Shown here: positions 1-5,649 of the stretch, one piece after another | How positions within the stretch are numbered: the first letter of the stretch is position 1 | Layout of the letters: every line of letters starts with the position of its first letter | NCBI GenBank assembly: GCA_964490275.1 | Contig: CAZBBL010000133.1 | Span: 1-5,649, forward strand | From: JAGBWK01 sp964490275 | Lineage (GTDB): Bacteria; Bacteroidota; Bacteroidia; Bacteroidales; Muribaculaceae | DNA: 5,649 nt | Direction of reading: 5' to 3' | Position numbers and translations under genes: made by a program | Notes under the pieces: generated by a model | Databases searched by the model: none | The model's input: only the letters and a program-made list of their open reading frames with translations | Told to the model about the DNA's origin: nothing

Positions 1-1
1 C

Positions 2-100
2 GGCTCTCAAACCGGCAATTTAAGTTTCGTCGACAAAGGCCTCTACACATCAACAACAACCGCGCCGACAAGCAGCTGCGACATCGTTGCCACCTATGGC
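2..100 (+). other. C-terminal remnant of an upstream CBM-like module (partial domain)
   Basis: Residues 1-30 contain 'DKGLYTST' followed by a short hydrophobic strand. This matches the way the later modules end ('KGGFYNCSGVV', 'NEAIYSLSGVV': a Gly or Asn turn, an aromatic-Tyr strand, then a linker). It suggests that the protein carries at least one more CBM-like module upstream of the window. Only the last strand is visible, so the assignment is an inference. Confidence 0.4.
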
Positions 101-3100
101 GAACTGGCTCAAGAAGTAAACCTCAGCGATTACGACAACAACCCCAAAGGCACCTGCACCGTATTCTTCAAGCAAGAAACCTCTTGGAGCGCTCCTATGA
201 TTTACGCTTGGATCCAAGACTCTTCGTCATCCGCGACCAAACTTACCGGCGAATGGCAAGGCACCGAAATGACAAAAACTGTACTCATCGACGGTAGCTT
301 ATACTACACATTCGATGTCACAGGCGTCACAAGCAAAGCCAACGTTAAATTTTCAAACAAAGCCAATGCCAATAGCCAAAGCGACAACTTCACCCTCAAC
401 AACGAAGCAATCTACTCTTTATCGGGCGTTGTCTCTGAAGGCGTCGAAAACTACGGCACCCCCGACTCAGGCTCTGACAACGGCAACGACTCCGACGACT
501 ATACCATCTACTTCGAAAACACCTCCAATTGGGCAACCCCATATATCTATGTCTGGACCAACAACGAAGGCAGCTCAGCCACTGAGCACGCCGGCACATG
601 GCCCGGTTCTCCGCTTACACAGACCGTCGAAATCGATGGCAAAACCTACTATACATACACCATCGACACTGCTCCTACCACAACCGAAGTCATCTTCTCA
701 AACAATGGTAGCAGCAAAACCGACGACCTCCCTTACAACAAAGGCGGTTTCTACAACTGCTCGGGCGTAGTTAGCGCTGGCGGCACTTCCGACGACGACT
801 ACGCTTCAGGCGAGCTCTCCGAATGGCTCGTCGACGGTCTCCCTGTCATCTATATCAACGTTTACACCGACAGCGACCATACCGAGCTATCCGACGAAAT
901 TCTCGACAAAAACCTCTCCCACAAAAACTATTTCTCAGCCACATATTGGATCGACCTCAACGGCTCCTCAAACCTACTCAACGTCACCAAAAACGTCGGC
1001 TCAGAAGCCTCGCCCCTGGCCCTCGACATCAAAGCTCGCGGCAACTTCACCCGCACCGGGTTTGCCAAAAAACCATTCAAACTCAAACTCGACAAAAAAC
1101 AAAACCTCCTGGGCACCTCAAGCAAACACTACGCTATCTTGGCCCACGCCGACGACGAATTTGGCTTCATGCGCAACTTTGTCGGCTTCAACATGGGCAA
1201 CAGCATCGACCTGCCTTGGACCCCTAACGAATGTCCTATCCAAGTAGTCATCAACGGCGACTACCGCGGCCTCTACTTCCTCACCGAATCAATTCGCATG
1301 GGTGACAGCCGTATCCCCGCTACCGCCGTCGACGACAACGCCGAAAACCCCACCGACCTTACCGGTGGCTACCTCGTCGAACTCGACAACTACGAAGAAC
1401 CCGGCACCTCGCAAATCCAACTTACCGCCAAAGGCTCTACCGGCGATACTCCTCTTTATATCACCCCAGATACCCCAGAGGATTATTCGTCTGTCCAAAC
1501 CAAATTTATCTCGTCGCAATTTAGCACAATGAACGACTACATCGGCGACACCAACGACAACCTTTGGTCGATGATGGACCTCGACGACGCCGCTCGCTAC
1601 TATATCGTTGAAGAAATCTCAGGCCACTGGGAATCTTACCACGGCTCTACATACCTCTTCCGCGACAAAGCCTCAGACACCGACAACGGCAAATGGCACT
1701 TCTCTCCCCTTTGGGACTTCGGCAACGCTTTCAGCACCGATGAAAACACCCAAATCGTCGACGAAGGCGCCAACCACTACGGCAACACCTGGCTTAAAGG
1801 ATTGCTCCAATACTCAAAATTCCAAGACAAAGTCAAAGAAACTTGGAAATGGTTTATGAGCAACAAATATGGCGACATGGCCGCCAACATCACCACTCGC
1901 GCTAACCTCATCAGCGCTGCCGCCGCCAAAGACTACCTCCGCTGGAAAGGCATCAAACCTACCTCAGGCAACTCTTCGGGCGACTATCGCGAAGTTTGCG
2001 ACAACACCGATATGGCTGCTAAAGCTCAAACCGTCATCAACTACCTCAACAACCGTATCAACAACATGAAGAGCTGGAGCAACTTTGGCGACTACAGCGG
2101 CACCTACTCCGAACCCGACCACGACACCACCGTCGCTGCCGAGCTCCCCGCATACGTCAAAGCCGGCTACGTCTCCAAAGCCGTCACCTACACCATCTAC
2201 TGCAAAGGCATCGAAACCCCTCGCGTCTGGATCTGGGATGAAGAAGGCTCTACTACTATCCACTATTCAGGCGACGTCTGGGCCGACCGCGCATACATGA
2301 CCGAAGCCACCGACATCAACGGCGACACCTACTACTACTATTCATTCACAACCGAAAACATCCTCAGTAGCTTAACCGCCGTCATCATCACCTACGGCAA
2401 CGGTGGCGACAACGAACGCACAACCGCCAAATTTGTCAACGGCGCCGTCTACTATCTCGGCGACACCTACGAAGAAAACTTCGACCCCGACTACTTCTCA
2501 CTCCCCTCTGAGTCGACCACCTACGACCACGATCACAACCTCTCTACCGACCCCGTAACCCTCTACGTCTACGACAAAGCCGGATGGGGACGCGTCGATA
2601 TGTGGCTTTATCACAGTGGCGGTGGCGACTACTCAAGCAAGTGGCCCGGCGAACAACTCACAAAATACGACAACCTCTACTACGACGACTACCGTGGCCT
2701 CTACAAATTTGAAGTGCCTGCCAATTATCAGTCAGACGGTATTGTCATCTTCAGCAACAGCGGCAACGACCAATACCCCGCAAAGAGTAGCTCTACCAAA
2801 CTGACTATCGACGGCAAAAGCCACCTGTTTATCAACAGCGATAACAACTGGATTGAAATCGAAGACCCGCAAGTGACCTCGCAATCCTTCGTCCAATCAG
2901 GCACTCTCCCCGTGCTCTGCATCGTCACCCCCAACGCTCAAGAAATCACACTCGACGCTATCAAAGGCGCCAAATTTAAATTCTTCGGCGCCGACGACAA
3001 CTTCTTCACCGACGCCAACGGCGCCAACAACGACGCTGCCGTCTCCGGCACAATCAAAGGCCGTGGCACCTCTACCTGGACCGACTTCAACAAAAAACCC

Positions 3101-4363
3101 TACAAAATAGAGTTTGACGCAAAACAATCGTTCAACGCCATGCCCATCAGCAAACACTGGGTATTGCTCCCCTTCGCCGGCGACCAAGCTACTGGCTACA
3201 TCAAAAACCCCCTCGGCCACTACCTCGCCCAAATCATCGACACCGACAACTGGCACCCGAGCATGACCGGCGTTGAACTGGTTATCAACGGCGAATACAA
3301 AGGCCTCTACTTCGTTGCCGAAAACATCCGCCCCGCCGCCGAACGCGTCCAAATCAACGACGTCGGCGACTCTGGCTACTCGGCCGAAAACGACTGGATT
3401 CTCGAATTTGACAAATACTACACCGGCAGCGACGCCCCCTATTCTTGGACCGAAGACGCCAACACATGGTATGCCGTACCTCAAAATCCCGAAGTCGACG
3501 ATTTCGCCAAAGTAGTTAAAAAAGGCTATGCCGCTACCATCGACGAAGTCAATGGATATGCAGCCAACGCAGCTCAAACCATCAAAGACGCTATCGACAA
3601 AGCCGCCGACAGCACCATCAACAGCGCTACAAGTTCGTCAACCGGCTATTGGGACGAGAGCTGGGAAGATGTCATCGACGCTCAAGCCGCCGTCAACTTC
3701 TATCTGATTCAAGAACTCATGGACGACGCCGAAGCCTACAACACCAACCTCTATCTCTACCACACCTCAGGCAAGAAATGGATCTTTGGCCCGGTATGGA
3801 ACTTCAACGGCGCCTTCGCTTCAGGCTCAGGCAAATCGACTCGCCTCGACGAAAATTGGGCTAAGAAACTCTATCTCAACCGCTACTTCCGCGTCCGCGC
3901 TATCAAAACCCTCGACAACCTCGCAGGCATCTCTATCCCCGCCAACTCTGGCAACCAAATCGCCTCGGGTAGCGTGCTCGACAAAGTTTCAGACTTCATC
4001 AACAACTACTACGAAACCTACAAACAAGCCATTATCGCCGACTCTAAACGCTGGCCCGCAAGCTCTCTCGTTGCAACCACCGTTGCAACCAAAGCCTCTA
4101 CAGCCGCCGTTCCGTTCGACGAATTCGACATCAACGAAATGGTCGAGAAAGTTAGCGACAACTTCAAATACAACGCCGACTATCTGCTCAACTCCGGCCG
4201 CGACGACAATGGCGGCACCACCGGCGCCGAACTCATCGTGGAAGACCTCGACTCTACACCTGTCTACTTCAACCTCCAAGGTTTGCAAATCGACAAACCC
4301 CAAAACGGTCAAGTCTACATCGTGCGCCGCGGCACTTCCGTCGCCAAAGAGCTCTACAAATAA
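2..4363 (+). CDS. Large secreted multidomain protein with duplicated CBM26-like pairs and CotH kinase-like domains (5' end missing)
   Basis: Residues are numbered from the codon at nt 2. The frame is open from the window edge to a TAA at 4361-4363 (1453 residues). The first in-frame ATG (nt 197) lies inside a beta-sandwich module and is not the start. Order seen: end of one CBM-like module (1-30), CBM26-like modules (51-144, 167-257), CotH-like domain (281-693), CBM26-like modules (729-820, 851-953), second CotH-like domain (969-1399), and a sorting or anchor-like tail (1410-1453). Short linkers are rich in Asp, Ser, Asn and Gly. Known: CBM26 binds starch-type alpha-glucans, and the CotH family (PF08757) includes atypical kinases that phosphorylate spore-coat proteins; CotH domains also occur in extracellular proteins of gut and rumen microbes. 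Inferred: an exported or surface glycan-binding protein whose CotH domains may modify proteins or be structural. No glycoside hydrolase domain is visible. The family calls are firm for CotH and moderate for CBM26; the function is unknown. Confidence 0.93.
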   Translation, partial: GSQTGNLSFVDKGLYTSTTTAPTSSCDIVATYGELAQEVNLSDYDNNPKGTCTVFFKQETSWSAPMIYAWIQDSSSSATKLTGEWQGTEMTKTVLIDGSLYYTFDVTGVTSKANVKFSNKANANSQSDNFTLNNEAIYSLSGVVSEGVENYGTPDSGSDNGNDSDDYTIYFENTSNWATPYIYVWTNNEGSSATEHAGTWPGSPLTQTVEIDGKTYYTYTIDTAPTTTEVIFSNNGSSKTDDLPYNKGGFYNCSGVVSAGGTSDDDYASGELSEWLVDGLPVIYINVYTDSDHTELSDEILDKNLSHKNYFSATYWIDLNGSSNLLNVTKNVGSEASPLALDIKARGNFTRTGFAKKPFKLKLDKKQNLLGTSSKHYAILAHADDEFGFMRNFVGFNMGNSIDLPWTPNECPIQVVINGDYRGLYFLTESIRMGDSRIPATAVDDNAENPTDLTGGYLVELDNYEEPGTSQIQLTAKGSTGDTPLYITPDTPEDYSSVQTKFISSQFSTMNDYIGDTNDNLWSMMDLDDAARYYIVEEISGHWESYHGSTYLFRDKASDTDNGKWHFSPLWDFGNAFSTDENTQIVDEGANHYGNTWLKGLLQYSKFQDKVKETWKWFMSNKYGDMAANITTRANLISAAAAKDYLRWKGIKPTSGNSSGDYREVCDNTDMAAKAQTVINYLNNRINNMKSWSNFGDYSGTYSEPDHDTTVAAELPAYVKAGYVSKAVTYTIYCKGIETPRVWIWDEEGSTTIHYSGDVWADRAYMTEATDINGDTYYYYSFTTENILSSLTAVIITYGNGGDNERTTAKFVNGAVYYLGDTYEENFDPDYFSLPSESTTYDHDHNLSTDPVTLYVYDKAGWGRVDMWLYHSGGGDYSSKWPGEQLTKYDNLYYDDYRGLYKFEVPANYQSDGIVIFSNSGNDQYPAKSSSTKLTIDGKSHLFINSDNNWIEIEDPQVTSQSFVQSGTLPVLCIVTPNAQEITLDAIKGAKFKFFGADDNFFTDANGANNDAAVSGTIKGRGTSTWTDFNKKPYKIEFDAKQSFNAMPISKHWVLLPFAGDQATGYIKNPLGHYLAQIIDTDNWHPSMTGVELVINGEYKGLYFVAENIRPAAERVQINDVGDSGYSAENDWILEFDKYYTGSDAPYSWTEDANTWYAVPQNPEVDDFAKVVKKGYAATIDEVNGYAANAAQTIKDAIDKAADSTINSATSSSTGYWDESWEDVIDAQAAVNFYLIQELMDDAEAYNTNLYLYHTSGKKWIFGPVWNFNGAFASGSGKSTRLDENWAKKLYLNRYFRVRAIKTLDNLAGISIPANSGNQIASGSVLDKVSDFINNYYETYKQAIIADSKRWPASSLVATTVATKASTAAVPFDEFDINEMVEKVSDNFKYNADYLLNSGRDDNGGTTGAELIVEDLDSTPVYFNLQGLQIDKPQNGQVYIVRRGTSVAKELYK
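152..772 (+). other. CBM26-like module pair A (modules 1 and 2)
   Basis: There are two beta-sandwich modules of about 90 residues, at 51-144 and 167-257, separated by an acidic Asp/Ser/Asn/Gly linker. Each runs: opening strand ('TVFFKQETSW' / 'TIYFENTSNW'), an aromatic pair (Tyr68-Trp70 / Tyr183-Trp185), a Trp-x-Gly turn 15 residues after the second aromatic (Trp85 in 'WQG', Trp200 in 'WPG'), 'IDG..YYT' strand, 'V.FSN' strand, and a closing 'Y...SGVV' strand. This layout matches the starch-binding CBM26 family, whose ligand site uses an aromatic platform. Binding to starch or another alpha-glucan is inferred from the family and not shown here. Confidence 0.7.
842..2080 (+). other. CotH kinase-like domain, first copy
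   Basis: Residues 281-693 show the CotH family landmarks in order: 'LPVIYINVYT' opening strand; 'KARGNFT...KKPFKLKLDKK' (344-366), the equivalent of the RGNST..KKPYKIKL block; 'HYAILAHADD...MRNF' (376-393), which matches the WVLLAN..D.S.MRN block; 'VVINGDYRGLYFLTESIR' (415-432); 'GGYLVELD' (455-462); and 'FSPLWDFGNAF' (567-577), with Asp572 in the metal-site position. Known: CotH enzymes are atypical protein kinases that use acidic residues in this late motif. The earlier acidic motif, often N-x-D, seems to read His-Trp-Glu here (Glu544), so activity is possible but uncertain. Confidence 0.85.
2186..2860 (+). other. CBM26-like module pair B (modules 3 and 4)
   Basis: Module 3 (729-820) starts 'YTIYCKG', has the aromatic pair Trp743-Trp745, a Trp760 with the same 15-residue spacing as modules 1 and 2, and an 'INGDTYYYYS' strand. 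It lacks the W-x-G turn ('VWADR' instead) and the 'FSN' strand is degenerate ('IITYGNGG'). Module 4 (851-953) is more canonical: 'VTLYVYDKAGWG', Trp868/Tyr870, 'KWPG' (Trp881), 'YYDD..GLYKFEV', 'IVIFSNSG'. It ends in 'HLFINSDNNW', an ending unlike the others. The pair occupies the same place before the second CotH domain as pair A does before the first. Confidence 0.65.
2906..4198 (+). other. CotH kinase-like domain, second copy (probably catalytically altered)
   Basis: Residues 969-1399 repeat the CotH landmarks: 'LPVLCIVTP' opening strand; 'IKGRGTSTW' and 'KKPYKIEFDAK' (1018-1041); 'SKHWVLLPFAGD' (1050-1061) followed by 'YIKNPLGHYLA' in place of the MRN helix; 'ELVINGEYKGLYFVAENIR' (1092-1110); 'DWILEFD'; and 'WIFGPVWNFNGAF' (1260-1272). 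The last motif has Asn1267 (codon AAC at 3800-3802) where the first copy and the family normally have Asp. The upstream acidic motif reads 'DDAEAYNTN'. Loss of this metal-site Asp suggests a pseudokinase or purely structural role. That is an inference from motif alignment. Confidence 0.82.
4229..4360 (+). other. C-terminal tail resembling Bacteroidales secreted-protein tails
   Basis: The last 44 residues (1410-1453) follow a Gly/Thr/Asp linker and read as short strands: 'AELIVED', 'PVYFNLQGLQID', 'GQVYIVRRG', and a basic 'KELYK' end. The 'vYfNLqG..v..P..G.YIvrrG...K' layout recurs at the ends of many exported Bacteroidales proteins and resembles part of a type IX secretion C-terminal domain. 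Whether it directs type IX export, is a remnant of such a domain, or is just a small terminal fold cannot be decided from this window. Confidence 0.6.
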
Positions 4364-4390
4364 GCTCCCACACTCACTATCCAAATATCA

Positions 4391-4425
4391 AAAAGGTGGT
4401 CGACTCTCAGAGCCGACCACCTTTT
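4391..4425. terminator. Bidirectional Rho-independent-type terminator hairpin between convergent genes
   Basis: The left arm AAAAGGTGGTCG (4391-4402) is perfectly complementary to CGACCACCTTTT (4414-4425). The stem continues past one A-C mismatch with three more pairs (4404-4406 with 4410-4412) and closes on a 3-nt loop (TCA). The run of T at the 3' side, followed by CTTT, serves plus-strand transcripts. The matching A run on the left gives a T run for minus-strand transcripts. It lies 27 nt after the plus-strand stop codon and 26 nt from the minus-strand stop codon, so it is placed to end both genes. Confidence 0.9.
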
Positions 4426-4451
4426 CTTTATGATATATTCAAACTACTAAT

Positions 4452-5624
4452 CTACTGAAGCGCTTGAGCGATATCCTCAACGATATCATCGACATCCTCC
4501 AAGCCAATCGACAAGCGGATTGTAGTGTCATACACATCCATTGCCGCCCGCTGCTCGTCAGTGAACGGGCCAAAAATTGTGCTCGCCGGATGTATTGCCA
4601 ACGACTTGTTGTCAAACAGGTTAGTAGCACGTTTCACCATCTTGAGCTTGTTCAGAAAGTTGAAACAAGCCTCCTGGTCGGCCAAATCGATAGTGAGCAT
4701 CGCTCCCGCCGTCGGGCCAAATTGCTTCACAGCCAACTCATGATAGGGATTGTCTTCGAGACCCACATAGTTGACCTTCACAATGCCGGGCACCGAGCGC
4801 AATCGTCGTGCCACCTCCAATGTGTTGGCCGACTGCAATCGATAGCGTGCCTCGAGATTTTCCAAACCAAGCGTCTGCATATACGCAGCGTGGGGCGTCA
4901 TATAGCCACCAAGATTCATCAACATCTCTTTGCGCAACACACGGTCGAAGTCGGCAACCGTACCATAGTCGATAACCAAGCCTCCGAGCGAAGTAGCTCC
5001 CCCCGAAAGATATTTGGTCGACGATACTACCTCAACATCCACCCCAAGCGCCGAAGCATCAAATTGGGTGAACGGTATGGCCGTTGTGTCGGCAATCAGC
5101 ACTACCCCCTTCGGACGGCAGATAGCCGAAATCGCGCTCAGGTCGGCCACTTCGAGCTGTGGATTCGTGACAATTTCCAAAAACAATGCACACGTATTGT
5201 CGTCGACAGCAGCCTCCACTTGACTCAAGTCGGTAAGGTCGACCGTACGAGCCTCCACCCCAAAGCGTTTGAGCGTAGAGGTGAGCAGCGCATACGTGTT
5301 GCCAAAGAGATGGCGCGAGGTGACAATGTTTTTTCCTTGCGACGCCACCGCAAACAACGTAGCCGAAATTGCAGCCATACCCGAGGTGAAAGCAGCAACG
5401 TCGCGAGCTCCCGTGAGCACCTTTACACGATTCTCAAGATTGATGACTGTGGGATTGGTGACGCGCGAATAGTCGGGCTCCGGCGTGCGTCCGGTGAAAG
5501 CGTCGGCCATATCGGCAGCGTTGTCAAACTCATATGCCGCTGTGTGGTAGACAGGCATCGCTATCGAGCCATAGGCATCGCGATGCATAAACGCTGAATG
5601 TATTGCCTGAGAATTTTTTCTCAT
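4452..5624 (-). CDS. PLP-dependent Cys/Met metabolism enzyme (MetY / cystathionine gamma-synthase-like)
   Basis: A complete 390-residue protein, ATG at 5624-5622 and TAG at 4454-4452. It belongs to the Cys/Met metabolism PLP family (PF01053, fold type I): 'YSRVTNPT' (Tyr52, Arg54, which bind PLP phosphate from the partner subunit), 'SGMAAIS' (81-87), 'TNP' (153-155), Asp179 in 'IADTT' (contacts the pyridine N), 'SSTKY' with Lys204 as Schiff-base lysine, 'SLAIHPAST' (341-349) and 'RLSIGLEDVDD' with Arg370 for the substrate carboxylate. The 'D.KSL.IHPAST' stretch resembles O-acetylhomoserine sulfhydrylase (MetY), but the length is closer to cystathionine synthases and lyases, so the exact reaction is open; sulfur amino-acid synthesis or breakdown in the cytoplasm is likely. 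Oddities: Phe107 where many relatives have the PLP-stacking Tyr, and 'SGGA' where 'GH' usually follows the lysine. The start fits the family's N terminus; an internal Met13 is less likely. No Shine-Dalgarno sequence is seen, as is usual in Bacteroidota. Confidence 0.93.
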   Translation of the reverse strand: MRKNSQAIHSAFMHRDAYGSIAMPVYHTAAYEFDNAADMADAFTGRTPEPDYSRVTNPTVINLENRVKVLTGARDVAAFTSGMAAISATLFAVASQGKNIVTSRHLFGNTYALLTSTLKRFGVEARTVDLTDLSQVEAAVDDNTCALFLEIVTNPQLEVADLSAISAICRPKGVVLIADTTAIPFTQFDASALGVDVEVVSSTKYLSGGATSLGGLVIDYGTVADFDRVLRKEMLMNLGGYMTPHAAYMQTLGLENLEARYRLQSANTLEVARRLRSVPGIVKVNYVGLEDNPYHELAVKQFGPTAGAMLTIDLADQEACFNFLNKLKMVKRATNLFDNKSLAIHPASTIFGPFTDEQRAAMDVYDTTIRLSIGLEDVDDIVEDIAQALQ

Positions 5625-5649
5625 CGTAAGTATAATTAAGAAAGTATAA

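Noticed and set aside
461..501. Asp/Ser/Asn/Gly-rich stretch as a possible calcium-binding or dockerin repeat
   Set aside because: It lacks the regular spacing of EF-hand, dockerin or RTX repeats. It is better read as a flexible acidic linker between two modules.
2897..3577. A 226-codon minus-strand open frame opposite the second CotH domain
   Set aside because: It is a Val/Gly/Phe-rich shadow of the Asn/Asp/Ala/Lys-rich plus-strand coding sequence, which has clear domains. No motif supports it.
3786..4433. A 215-codon plus-strand frame overlapping the 3' end of the large gene and the terminator
   Set aside because: It is a Ser/Thr/Pro/Lys-rich low-complexity out-of-frame translation that runs through the terminator hairpin. 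It has no independent support.
4464..4496. Imperfect GATATC-containing repeat (gatatcctcaacgatatc)
   Set aside because: It falls within the coding sequence for the acidic C-terminal helix of the PLP enzyme (DDIVEDIAQ) and is explained by repeated Asp-Ile codons.
4464..5597. A 377-codon open frame on the plus strand, antisense to the PLP enzyme gene
   Set aside because: The minus-strand protein carries all the family's catalytic motifs. The antisense translation is rich in Arg, His and Ser with no recognisable domain. Long antisense frames are a by-product of codon bias here.
5625..5649. Possible promoter (TATA-like AT-rich stretch) upstream of the PLP enzyme gene
   Set aside because: Only 25 nt are visible. 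There is no convincing match to the Bacteroidota -7 TAnnTTTG box and no room for the -33 box, so AT richness alone is not enough. No riboswitch could be judged either.

Overview
The window reads as ordinary chromosomal DNA from a gut- or rumen-type Bacteroidales (Bacteroidota), nearest in style to Muribaculaceae, Barnesiella or Prevotella-like organisms. This placement is an inference. It rests on the C-terminal tail of the large protein (a 'YFNLQG...P..G.VYIVRRG...K' pattern familiar from secreted proteins of these groups), the lack of an obvious Shine-Dalgarno sequence before the one visible start codon, and strongly C-ending codons (AAC, GAC, ACC, CTC).

There are two convergent genes. On the plus strand, positions 2-4363 are the 3' part of one very long gene for an extracellular multidomain protein. 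The frame is already open at the left edge, so the true start, any signal peptide and at least one more module lie upstream. The visible 1453 residues read in order: the tail of a carbohydrate-binding module, two CBM26-like (starch-binding type) modules, a CotH-type kinase-like domain, two more CBM26-like modules, a second CotH-type domain, and a C-terminal tail. This is a duplicated [CBM-CBM-CotH] unit. The two CotH copies have diverged. The first keeps a WDFG-type metal-site motif, whereas the second has Asn in place of that Asp and may be a pseudokinase.

Positions 4364-4451 are an 88-nt convergent spacer containing one strong hairpin that can serve as a terminator for both genes. On the minus strand, 5624-4452 is a complete 390-residue PLP-dependent enzyme of the Cys/Met metabolism family (MetY / cystathionine gamma-synthase-like), probably in sulfur amino-acid metabolism. 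Only 25 nt of its upstream region are visible.

The two genes face each other and share only the terminator, so nothing suggests a joint function. The notable part of the window is the CBM-CotH tandem protein. It could be a surface glycan-binding protein carrying atypical kinase-fold domains. Its substrate and activity cannot be determined from the sequence alone.
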